13,334 nt of DNA, taken from the NCBI GenBank assembly GCA_050743365.1, contig JBOGFI010000052.1, positions 1 through 13,334 of the forward strand. Direction: 5' to 3'. A program made the position numbers and the translations under genes. The stretch is from JBOGFI01 sp050743365 (lineage in GTDB: Bacteria; Actinomycetota; Acidimicrobiia; IMCC26256; JACDBD01). The notes beneath the pieces are model-generated. The model saw only the letters and a program-made list of their open reading frames with translations, was not told the origin of the DNA and did not search any database. Below, in pieces: positions 6,659-11,920 of the stretch. Each line of letters starts with the position of its first letter. Position 1 is the first letter of the stretch.

Positions 6659-7873
6659 ATGAGCCAGAACGGTGAGAGCGTCTGGATCCTGGGCGCGTCG
6701 ATGACGCCTTTCGGCCGCTACCGCGACAAGGATCTCATCGACCTGGGCGCCGAGGCGGCGCTGGCCGCCCTCGACGACGGTGAGGTGACCATCCACGACA
6801 TGGACGTGCTGGGCGCCGGCAGCCTCTTCGAGGCGAGCACCGGCGTCGGCCAGCGGCTCCAGAAGCAGATCGGCCAGACCGGCATCCCCGTGTACAACGT
6901 CGCCAACGCCTGCGCGACCGGGGCCACCGCGGTGCGGACCGTGTACATGGCCATCAAGTCGGGCGAGGCCGACATGGGTCTCGCCGTCGGTGTCGAGCAG
7001 ATGGGCAAGCAGGGCCTGCTCGGCGCGGCCGGCAAGGCGCGCGACGAGAAGAAGGTCTTCGAGCCCCACGGTCGGTACGGCTCGGTCATGGGCGTCGAGG
7101 GAGTCATCGGCACGGGGCTGATGCCCGGCGTGTTCGCCCAGGCCGGCATGGAGTACGCGCACGACCACGACGGCGTCGGCTTCGAGCAGTTCGCCAAGGT
7201 TGCCGAGAAGAACCACCAGCACTCCACCCTCAACCCGCTGGCGCAGTACCAGAAGCCGTTCACGCTCGACGAGATCATGAACGCCGAGATGATGAGCTAC
7301 CCGAACACGCTGCTGATGTGCTGCCCGACCGGCGACGGCGCCGCCGCCCTCGTGCTCGTCTCGGAGGAGAAGCTCGCGACGCTGGGCGACGAGCAACGCA
7401 GGCGGGCGGTGAGGATCTCGGCGTCGGTGTTGACGTCCGACCCGTGGACGGAGAGCGACCAGGTCCAGCCCGACGTCAGCACGCTCACCCGCCGGGCGGC
7501 GGACCAGGCCTACGAGGCGACCGGCGTCGACCCGCAGGACCTCGACCTCGTGGAGCTGCACGACTGCTTCGCGACCGCCGAGCTCATCCACTACGACAAC
7601 CTGTCGCTGTGCGCGCCCGGGGAGGCGGGGAAGTTCATTGACGAGGGTGGCCCGTGGCGCGACGGCAAGATCCCGGTGAACGTCTCGGGCGGGCTCATCT
7701 CGAAGGGTCACCCGATCGGCGCCACCGGCGTCGCCAACCTGTACGAGGTCGCCACGCACCTCCGGGGCGAGGCCGGCGACCGCCAGGTCGACGGGGCCAA
7801 GGTCGGGCTGACCCACGTGATCGGCCTCGGCTCGGCCTGTGGCGTGCACATCCTCGAGAAGGCCGCGGTCTAG
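6659..7873 (+). CDS. SCP-x / lipid-transfer-type thiolase
   Basis: The 404-residue protein is a thiolase-fold enzyme of the SCP-x/lipid-transfer subfamily. Catalytic residues visible are C85 (NACATGATAV), H301 in the HDCF motif (VELHDCFATAELIHY, residues 301-304), H351 in GHPIGATG, and C394 near the C-terminus (GLGSACGVHIL). The PVNVSGGLISKGHP stretch is typical. Such enzymes cleave 3-ketoacyl-CoA (including branched or sterol side-chain substrates) to acetyl- or propionyl-CoA, usually together with a DUF35 protein, which here is the gene just upstream. ATG 6659 has GAGGGGAG about 7 nt upstream. The stop is TAG, one of two non-TGA stops in the window. A selenocysteine peroxiredoxin starts 10 nt later. 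The subfamily also includes catalytically altered lipid-transfer proteins, but the conserved residues here favour activity; the exact substrate is unknown. Confidence 0.92.
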   Translation: MSQNGESVWILGASMTPFGRYRDKDLIDLGAEAALAALDDGEVTIHDMDVLGAGSLFEASTGVGQRLQKQIGQTGIPVYNVANACATGATAVRTVYMAIKSGEADMGLAVGVEQMGKQGLLGAAGKARDEKKVFEPHGRYGSVMGVEGVIGTGLMPGVFAQAGMEYAHDHDGVGFEQFAKVAEKNHQHSTLNPLAQYQKPFTLDEIMNAEMMSYPNTLLMCCPTGDGAAALVLVSEEKLATLGDEQRRRAVRISASVLTSDPWTESDQVQPDVSTLTRRAADQAYEATGVDPQDLDLVELHDCFATAELIHYDNLSLCAPGEAGKFIDEGGPWRDGKIPVNVSGGLISKGHPIGATGVANLYEVATHLRGEAGDRQVDGAKVGLTHVIGLGSACGVHILEKAAV

Positions 7874-7883
7874 CCAGCCCGCC

Positions 7884-8345
7884 ATGCTCGAGCCCGGTAC
7901 CGAGGCCCCCGACTTCACCCGCCCCGACCAGGACGACAATCCGGTCACGCTCTCCGACCTGCGCGGCCGCTGGGTGCTGCTGTGGTGGTACCCGATGGCC
8001 GACACCCCCGGCTGAACGATCGAGGGGAAGGGCCTGCGTGACCAGGCCGCCGACTACGAGGGGATGGACTGCGAGATCCTCGGGATCAGTTTCGACGCGC
8101 CCGAGACCAACAAGGCATTCCGCGAGAAGCACGACTTCCCGTTCCGGCTGCTCTCCGACTACGGCGAGCAGGTCGGCGTGCTCTACGAGACCCGCGATCC
8201 CGGCACCGAGAAGGTCAGCTTCGCCAAGCGGCTCAGCTACCTGATCGACCCGCAGGGCAAGATCGCCAAGAGCTATGAGGTCGCCGGCATCCCCGCGCAC
8301 CCCGCCGAGGTCCTCGCCGACCTGTACGAGCTCCAGAACGCCTGA
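7884..8345 (+). CDS. Selenocysteine-containing peroxiredoxin (BCP/PrxQ family), UGA read through at codon 44
   Basis: Read as one frame with TGA at 8013-8015 as Sec, the product is 153 residues, the usual PrxQ length. It opens LEPGTEAPDFT, continues with VTLSDLRGRWVLLWWYPMAD and then TPG-U44-T, where family members have the peroxidatic Cys of TPGCT; the conserved RD at 52-53, the ISFD strand, FPFRLLSDY, FLID-type strand SYLIDPQGKI and a C-terminal helix follow in the same frame. The enzyme should reduce H2O2 or organic hydroperoxides. The PrxQ resolving Cys five residues on is absent (U-TIEG-K), and C63 is the only Cys, so it looks 1-Cys-like. A SECIS-like hairpin follows the TGA. ATG 7884 lies 10 nt after the thiolase stop without a clear Shine-Dalgarno. 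A nonsense mutation is the main alternative, but the frame is otherwise intact. Usual software would call only 8064-8345. Confidence 0.87.
8013..8015 (+). other. In-frame UGA recoded as selenocysteine
   Basis: This TGA is codon 44 of the frame starting at 7884 (129 bases = 43 codons before it) and falls on the peroxidatic position of TPGCT. TGA is the true stop of 15 of the 17 genes whose ends are visible, so wholesale reassignment is excluded. Confidence 0.85.
8031..8048 (+). promoter_or_regulatory. Bacterial SECIS-like hairpin inside the peroxiredoxin gene
   Basis: GGCCTG (8031-8036) pairs perfectly with CAGGCC (8043-8048) around the 6-nt loop CGTGAC (8037-8042). The loop starts 21 nt after the UGA, within the spacing known for bacterial SECIS elements, and has G then U at loop positions 2-3, like the GU that SelB contacts in Escherichia coli fdhF. 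Part of the stem encodes the conserved RD motif, so the pairing is not needed just to encode the protein. In such GC-rich DNA short stems also arise by chance. Confidence 0.65.
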
Positions 8346-8356
8346 TTCGGCTGGGC

Positions 8357-9130
8357 TCAGAGAGCGGTCCAGCCGCCGTCGACGCACAGCACCTGGCCCG
8401 TGACGTAGCTGCTGGCGTCGGCGGCCAGGAACAGCAGCGCGCCGTCGAGCTCGTGCTCGTCGCCGCCTCGCATCAGCGGTGTCTTCGCGCGCAGCCACTC
8501 CTCCAGCCGCTCGTCGCCGAAGAAGTCCTCGGTCATCTCGCTGCGGAACCAGCCCGGCGCCAGCGCGTTGACCCGGATGCCCTTCCGTGACCACTGGGCG
8601 GCGAGCTCGCGGGTGAGGCTCACGATCCCGCCCTTCGATGCCGCGTACCCGGCCTCGGGCACGCGGCCGATCCCGGTCATGGCGTACAACGAGGCGACGT
8701 TCACGATGACGCCACCGTTGCCGGCCGCGACCATGGCCCGGGCGACGTCTTGCGCGAGCAGGAACGGCGCGATCAGGTTGAGCTCGAGCGTCGACCGGAA
8801 GTGCTCGGGCGACTCGTCGAGGGCCCGCATCGGATCGCTGGCACCGGCGTTGTTGACCAGCACGTCGACTCGGCCGAACCGCTCGAGCGCGGCCGGCACG
8901 ATGCGGGACCGCTGCTCGGGGTCGCGCAGGTCGCAGGCGACGCACCGCGCTTCGGCCAGGTCTGCGGCCAAGGCCTCGAGCCGCTCCCGTCGGCGCGCCG
9001 CCAGCACGACCCTTGCGCCGGCGCCGTCGAGCACGCGGGCGAAGCGCGCGCCGAGGCCCGAGCTCGCGCCGGTGACGATCGCGACGCGCCCGTCGAGACG
9101 GAACGACGCGAGGGGGTCCAGGCGTGGCAC
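8357..9130 (-). CDS. Short-chain dehydrogenase/reductase (classical SDR)
   Basis: The 257-residue protein is a classical SDR: cofactor motif TGASSGLG at residues 20-27, NNAG at 93-96, catalytic S147 (NVASLY), Y162 and K166 (YAASK), and the C-terminal VTGQVLCVDGGWTAL typical of the FabG-like group. An Arg-rich segment after the second strand (AARRRERL) favours NADP(H). Substrate is unknown: an alcohol or 3-oxoacyl/3-hydroxyacyl compound. GTG at 9130-9128 is the start because it gives MPRLDPLASFRLDG before the first strand, and TACACT lies 7 nt upstream; the open frame extends much further, but that extension is antisense to the lipoprotein gene. It is convergent with the selenoperoxiredoxin gene (11 nt between stops) and divergent from the lipoprotein gene. 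Confidence 0.93.
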   Translation of the reverse strand: MPRLDPLASFRLDGRVAIVTGASSGLGARFARVLDGAGARVVLAARRRERLEALAADLAEARCVACDLRDPEQRSRIVPAALERFGRVDVLVNNAGASDPMRALDESPEHFRSTLELNLIAPFLLAQDVARAMVAAGNGGVIVNVASLYAMTGIGRVPEAGYAASKGGIVSLTRELAAQWSRKGIRVNALAPGWFRSEMTEDFFGDERLEEWLRAKTPLMRGGDEHELDGALLFLAADASSYVTGQVLCVDGGWTAL

Positions 9131-9137
9131 GGCGGCG

Positions 9138-9143
9138 AGTGTA
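9138..9143 (-). promoter_or_regulatory. -10 hexamer (TACACT) of the SDR gene
   Basis: On the minus strand TACACT ends 7 nt before the GTG start, the distance expected for a leaderless mRNA. No Shine-Dalgarno sequence is present in these 7 bases. It overlaps by two bases the -10-like TACGGT of the divergent lipoprotein gene. Confidence 0.55.
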
Positions 9144-9147
9144 CGGT
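9142..9147 (+). promoter_or_regulatory. -10-like hexamer (TACGGT) of the lipoprotein gene
   Basis: TACGGT ends 10 nt before the ATG at 9158, which would leave a leader of only a few bases. The same hexamer precedes the gene at 9925. It overlaps the minus-strand TACACT at 9142-9143. Confidence 0.45.
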
Positions 9148-9157
9148 GGCCACGGAG

Positions 9158-9775
9158 ATGGAGATCTTGTCGACGCCAGCCCGACGCGGCCTGTCGGTGG
9201 GCCTGGCCCTGGTGCTCGCCGGCGCGCTGAGCGCGTGCGGTGACGACGATGATGGCGACGACCGGTCCACGAGTGCGTCGACGACGTCCACACCACCGGC
9301 GAGCTCGGCGCCGTCGACGTCGGGTGACGACTGCGCGTTCGGCGGCGGTACCGAGCAGGTCTCCCGCCCGGCCGAGGCCGACTTCTCGTTGCTGACGGAG
9401 GTCCGGTCGGCCCGTCAGCCGTGCTTCGACCGGGTGGTGCTCGAGTTCCGTGACGCCGGCAGCCCCGGCTACCAGGTCGGTTACCAACCGGGCCCGATCG
9501 TGCAGGACGGGTCGGGCGACCCGGTCGCCGTCGAGGGCGCCGCCTACCTCGTGCTCCGGGTCGAGCCGGCGTCGGGCTTCGACTCCGGCACCGGCACCAC
9601 CACCTACGACGGGCCAGGCCGGGTCGCACCGGCAGGCACGGCGCACGTCCGCGAGGTCGTCCGCACCGGCGACTTCGAGGGTGTGCTCACGTGGGTTGTG
9701 GGCCTCGACGAGCAACGCCCGTTCACGGTCGACACGCTCGCCGGCCCGACGCGTCTCGTGGTCGACATCGGCTGA
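9158..9775 (+). CDS. Lipoprotein with AMIN-like domain
   Basis: The 205-residue protein begins with a lipoprotein signal peptide: basic RR at 9-10, hydrophobic LSVGLALVLAGA, and lipobox LSAC with lipidated C27. It is followed by an aspartate run (DDDDGDD) and a Ser/Thr/Pro-rich linker to about residue 55, then a globular domain of about 150 residues with FDRVVLEF, GSPGYQVGYQPG, YLVLRVEPASG, VREVVRTGDFEGVLTW and a final TRLVVDIG. This domain resembles the AMIN-like domain of actinobacterial lipoproteins, thought to bind cell-wall glycans; the two cysteines C47 region and C87 region may form a disulfide. ATG 9158 is chosen because it gives a complete signal peptide; the in-frame GTG at 9146 overlaps the likely promoter. 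Divergent from the SDR gene with only 27 bp between the starts. Confidence 0.88.
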   Translation: MEILSTPARRGLSVGLALVLAGALSACGDDDDGDDRSTSASTTSTPPASSAPSTSGDDCAFGGGTEQVSRPAEADFSLLTEVRSARQPCFDRVVLEFRDAGSPGYQVGYQPGPIVQDGSGDPVAVEGAAYLVLRVEPASGFDSGTGTTTYDGPGRVAPAGTAHVREVVRTGDFEGVLTWVVGLDEQRPFTVDTLAGPTRLVVDIG

Positions 9776-9789
9776 CGCGGCGGACCCGG

Positions 9790-9863
9790 TACGCCCCCGG
9801 GGACTCGAACCCCGAACCCGCGGATTAAGAGTCCGCTGCTCTAGCCAATTGAGCTAGGGGCGC
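9790..9863 (-). tRNA. tRNA-Lys (CUU anticodon)
   Basis: On the minus strand, GCGCCCC pairs with GGGGCGT in a 7-bp acceptor stem whose first pair is G1-U72, with discriminator A at 9790. The anticodon stem GCGGA/TCCGC encloses loop CTCTTAA, giving anticodon CUU. The D arm (GCTC/GAGC) and T arm (CGGGG TTCGAGT CCCCG) are standard. Length is 74 nt and CCA is not encoded. It is convergent with the lipoprotein gene, whose stop lies 14 nt away. Confidence 0.96.
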
Positions 9864-9872
9864 GTGCGTCAC

Positions 9873-9878
9873 ATCGTA
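9873..9878 (-). promoter_or_regulatory. Possible -10 hexamer (TACGAT) of tRNA-Lys
   Basis: On the minus strand TACGAT fits TAnnnT and ends 9 nt before the mature tRNA 5' end. I see no convincing -35 at 16-18 nt. Confidence 0.35.
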
Positions 9879-9888
9879 ACCGGGCAGT

Positions 9889-9900
9889 GCCGGATCCGGC
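9889..9900. repeat. 12-bp perfect palindrome between divergent tRNA-Lys and epimerase-like gene
   Basis: GCCGGATCCGGC lies in the 61-bp space between the tRNA-Lys 5' end and the ATG at 9925, over the expected -35 region of the plus-strand promoter. It may be an operator, or chance in GC-rich DNA. Confidence 0.3.
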
Positions 9901-9912
9901 TCGGGCAACGCG

Positions 9913-9918
9913 TACGGT
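9913..9918 (+). promoter_or_regulatory. -10 hexamer (TACGGT), leaderless start at 9925
   Basis: TACGGT ends exactly 6 nt before the ATG, and the six bases between (TTCGCC) have no Shine-Dalgarno character. The same hexamer occurs before the lipoprotein gene. Confidence 0.5.
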
Positions 9919-9924
9919 TTCGCC

Positions 9925-10833
9925 ATGGACGTGCTCGTCACCGGCTCGACCGGCCTGATCGGCTCGGCGCTCGTCTCTGCCCTCGAGCGCGCCGGGTACC
10001 GCCCGGTCCGGCTCGTGCGCGACGACCACGACGCGGGCGACACCCTGCGCTGGGACCCGACCGCAGGCACGATCGACGCCGCCGGGCTCGACGGGCTCGA
10101 CGCGGTCGTGCACCTCGCCGGCGCCGGGATCGGCGACAAGAAGTGGACCGACGAACGCAAGCGAGAGATCCGCGAGAGCCGTACCCGCGGCACCGCGCTG
10201 CTCGCCGAGACGCTGGCCGGCTTGTCGAAGCGGCCGTCAGTGCTCGTGTCGGCGTCGGCGGTCGGCTACTACGGCCCCCGTGGCGACGAGCCGCTCACGG
10301 AGGAGAGCCCGCCTGGTGACGACTTCCTCGCACGCGTGTGCGTCGACTGGGAGGCGGCTGCCGCGCCCGCCGAGGCGGCGGGCATCCGGCTGGTGAGGAT
10401 CAGGAGTGGGGTGGTGCTCGCGGCCGAGGGGGGCGTGCTCAAGCGGATGCTGTTCCCGTTCAAGGTCGGGCTGGGAGGCCGGATCGGCACCGGGGACCAG
10501 TACATGAGCTGGATCTCGATCGACGACGAGGTCGGTGCGATCCTCCACCTACTGAGTCACGGCGACCTCGCAGGGCCGTTCAACCTCACCGCGCCCGCGC
10601 CGGTCACCAACGGCGAGTACACGAAGACGCTGGGGCGCGTGGTCCGGCGTCCGACCGCCGTGCCGACGCCGATCCGTCCGCTCAAGATGCTCTACGGCAT
10701 GGAGCTCGTCCACCACCTGCTGCTGACCGGGCAGCGGGTGCTGCCGGCGCAGCTCGACGCGAGCGGCTACAGGTTCGGGCATCCGACCCTCGAGCAGGCG
10801 CTGCGCGCCGTGCTCGGGAAGCCGGCCGCCTGA
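9925..10833 (+). CDS. TIGR01777-family NAD(P)-binding epimerase-like protein (SDR39U1/YfcH type)
   Basis: The 302-residue protein has the Rossmann motif VTGSTGLIGSAL at residues 5-16 and the family's own features: VVHLAGAGIGDKKWT, the RESRTRGT helix, SASAVGYYGPRGDE with the YYG motif in place of the usual SDR YxxxK, RIRSGVVLAAEGG, YMSWISIDDEVGAI and PFNLTAP. A C-terminal DUF1731-like segment ends with the HPTLEQALRAVL helix. Members are cytoplasmic, extended-SDR-like proteins; no substrate is firmly known, so no reaction is claimed. ATG 9925 gives the canonical strand start MDVLVTG and has a -10-like hexamer just upstream. The nucleoside hydrolase gene follows after 6 nt, so they are likely cotranscribed. 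Confidence 0.93.
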   Translation: MDVLVTGSTGLIGSALVSALERAGYRPVRLVRDDHDAGDTLRWDPTAGTIDAAGLDGLDAVVHLAGAGIGDKKWTDERKREIRESRTRGTALLAETLAGLSKRPSVLVSASAVGYYGPRGDEPLTEESPPGDDFLARVCVDWEAAAAPAEAAGIRLVRIRSGVVLAAEGGVLKRMLFPFKVGLGGRIGTGDQYMSWISIDDEVGAILHLLSHGDLAGPFNLTAPAPVTNGEYTKTLGRVVRRPTAVPTPIRPLKMLYGMELVHHLLLTGQRVLPAQLDASGYRFGHPTLEQALRAVLGKPAA

Positions 10834-10839
10834 ACCCCG

Positions 10840-11601
10840 ATGCGCCTCTGGATCGACACCGACGTCGGCACCAATCCCGACGACGCGGTCGCGCTTCTCT
10901 GCGCCGCCGCCCACCCCGACGTCGAGCTGGTGGGCGTGAGCACCGTCGACGACGACACCGGCTCACGCGCCGACCTTGCCCGCAGCCTCGTCGACGCGCT
11001 CGTCGTTCCTGGCACGGAGCTGACGGCGGGGACCGTGCGCGCCGTCGAGCCCGAGGCCGTTCTGGCCATCGGGCCGCTCACCAACGTGGCCCGGCTCCTC
11101 GCCCACGGGTACCGGGCGCCCAGGCTCGCGGTGATGGGCGGGACGCTCGCGACCGTCCACCATCGCGGCGCGGTGCGCACGGTCGAGCACAACTTCGGCT
11201 CCGACCCCGAGGCCGCGGCCGCGGTCGTGGACGGGCTCGACGACGTGCTGGTCTGTCCCCTCGACCTGACCGTCCAGCTCTGCCTCGACGACGCGGGACT
11301 GGAGGAGCTGGTCGGCGCCGACGACCGCCTCGGGCCCATGTGCGACGACTGGATGGCCCGCCAGCGGGCCTCGGGCGTGCCGGCCGACGACGCCCGTGTC
11401 TGTCTGCACGACCCGCTCGCCCTGCTGGCGCTGCTCCAGGAGCCCATGGTGCAGATGGAGCGTCGTCCTCTCGCGGTGTCGCCGGTCGGCGCGCTGCGCC
11501 AGGCGCCGCCGGGTGCGCGCCGGCACCGGGTCGTGGTCGCGGTCGACGCGCAACGGGCGCGGGCCCGCATCCTCGCGTTGCTCGGCGAGCGATCTCGGTA
11601 G
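10840..11601 (+). CDS. Nucleoside hydrolase (IUNH family), short and divergent
   Basis: The 253-residue protein has the N-terminal calcium/ribose motif as DTDVGTNPDDAVAL (D6, D8, D14, D15), where the usual form is DxDxGxDDAxAL, so three residues (TNP) are inserted between the glycine and the DD pair. Further landmarks are AIGPLTNVARLL, VMGGT, HNFGSDPEAAAAV (N118, D122) and HDPLALLALL (H190, D191), all expected for ribonucleoside hydrolases, which split nucleosides into base and ribose. It is shorter than the usual 300-330 residues; the loss seems to be in the middle and C-terminal lid. Substrate preference cannot be told, and a related non-nucleoside role is possible. ATG 10840 is 6 nt after the epimerase-like stop. 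Its TAG stop is the first half of the tRNA-Arg -10 box. Confidence 0.88.
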   Translation: MRLWIDTDVGTNPDDAVALLCAAAHPDVELVGVSTVDDDTGSRADLARSLVDALVVPGTELTAGTVRAVEPEAVLAIGPLTNVARLLAHGYRAPRLAVMGGTLATVHHRGAVRTVEHNFGSDPEAAAAVVDGLDDVLVCPLDLTVQLCLDDAGLEELVGADDRLGPMCDDWMARQRASGVPADDARVCLHDPLALLALLQEPMVQMERRPLAVSPVGALRQAPPGARRHRVVVAVDAQRARARILALLGERSR

Positions 11602-11604
11602 ACT
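11578..11604 (+). promoter_or_regulatory. Promoter of the tRNA-Arg/tRNA-His unit
   Basis: TAGACT at 11599-11604 is a good -10 box 21 nt before the tRNA-Arg 5' end; TTGCTC at 11578-11583 is a possible -35 with a short 15-nt spacer. The promoter lies in the last codons of the nucleoside hydrolase, whose stop TAG is bases 11599-11601. Confidence 0.55.
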
Positions 11605-11625
11605 CGAGTGTTCGGCGAGGACAGG

Positions 11626-11702
11626 GCGCCCGTAGCTCAGATGGATAGAGCAGCAGACTTCTAATCTGCGGGTCGGGGGTTCGAATCCTCCCGGGCGCGC
11701 CA
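11626..11702 (+). tRNA. tRNA-Arg (UCU anticodon), CCA encoded
   Basis: GCGCCCG (11626-11632) pairs with CGGGCGC (11692-11698); discriminator G at 11699 is followed by an encoded CCA (11700-11702). The anticodon loop CTTCTAA gives UCU, reading AGA, a rare codon in such GC-rich genes. The T arm is GGGGG TTCGAAT CCTCC with one G-U pair. It is the only one of the four tRNAs here with encoded CCA. Confidence 0.96.
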
Positions 11703-11737
11703 GCCGGCGGTGGCGCCGCGAGCGGGCCGGCCGGCTG
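11701..11737 (+). repeat. Inverted repeat between tRNA-Arg and tRNA-His
   Basis: CAGCCGGC (11701-11708) and GCCGGCTG (11730-11737) form an 8-bp stem over a 21-nt GC-rich loop, starting at the CCA of tRNA-Arg. It may guide processing of a two-tRNA precursor; there is no T tract, so it is not an intrinsic terminator. Confidence 0.4.
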
Positions 11738-11741
11738 CCAT

Positions 11742-11816
11742 GGTGGCCGTAGCTCAGTTGGTGAGAGCGCCGGGTTGTGGTCCCGGAGGTCGGGGGTTCG
11801 AAACCCCTCGGTCACC
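11742..11816 (+). tRNA. tRNA-His (GUG anticodon)
   Basis: GTGGCCG (11743-11749) pairs with CGGTCAC (11809-11815), with a G-U at pair 4-69. The extra G-1 at 11742 faces discriminator C at 11816, the identity feature of tRNA-His. The anticodon loop TTGTGGT gives GUG. CCA is not encoded. It lies 39 nt after tRNA-Arg and is probably cotranscribed. Confidence 0.96.
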
Positions 11817-11820
11817 CGCT

Positions 11821-11853
11821 GCCTGAAGCCCAGGCTTCAGGCTTCTCCGTTTT
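11821..11853 (+). terminator. Intrinsic terminator after tRNA-His
   Basis: GCCTGAAG (11821-11828) pairs perfectly with CTTCAGGC (11835-11842); a further C-G pair closes a CCAG tetraloop. The stem is followed by TTCTCCGTTTT, with four T at 11850-11853. It starts 4 nt after the tRNA-His end and would stop the two-tRNA transcript. Confidence 0.8.
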
Positions 11854-11893
11854 CGCAGGCCGTCGACGGGCGCGTTCACGGGTGGCAGCATTC

Positions 11894-11909
11894 CTGACGT
11901 GAGCGTCAG
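11894..11909 (+). promoter_or_regulatory. Dyad next to the ribosome site of the amidohydrolase gene (possible operator or hairpin)
   Basis: CTGACG (11894-11899) and CGTCAG (11904-11909) are perfect complements around TGAG. The right arm runs into the Shine-Dalgarno AGAGGGGG, so an RNA hairpin could mask it, or a DNA-binding regulator could use the TGACG-n4-CGTCA palindrome. Which one applies cannot be decided from the sequence. Confidence 0.45.
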
Positions 11910-11920
11910 AGGGGGTTGTG

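Noticed and set aside
6617..8005. 462-codon minus-strand open frame opposite the thiolase
   Set aside because: It is antisense to conserved thiolase sequence and shows no domain; codon-position GC bias favours the plus strand.
8064..8345. A separate 93-residue gene starting at ATG 8064
   Set aside because: It is the C-terminal part of the peroxiredoxin; it would start in the middle of the fold without the active site, and the 5' part (7884-8012) is in the same frame.
7884..8345. Peroxiredoxin as a pseudogene
   Set aside because: The only disruption is one TGA at the catalytic Cys position, the frame stays intact on both sides, and a SECIS-like hairpin follows. It remains the main alternative if Sec machinery is absent.
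7695..9629. Very long minus-strand open frame (644 codons) across the peroxiredoxin, SDR and lipoprotein genes
   Set aside because: It is Arg/Pro/Ala-rich translation in a wrong frame of GC-rich DNA and overlaps genes with clear family motifs.
11078..11815. Minus-strand protein with a RIRTPDPQIRS-like C-terminal region
   Set aside because: This is antisense translation of tRNA-Arg and tRNA-His, a common database artefact.
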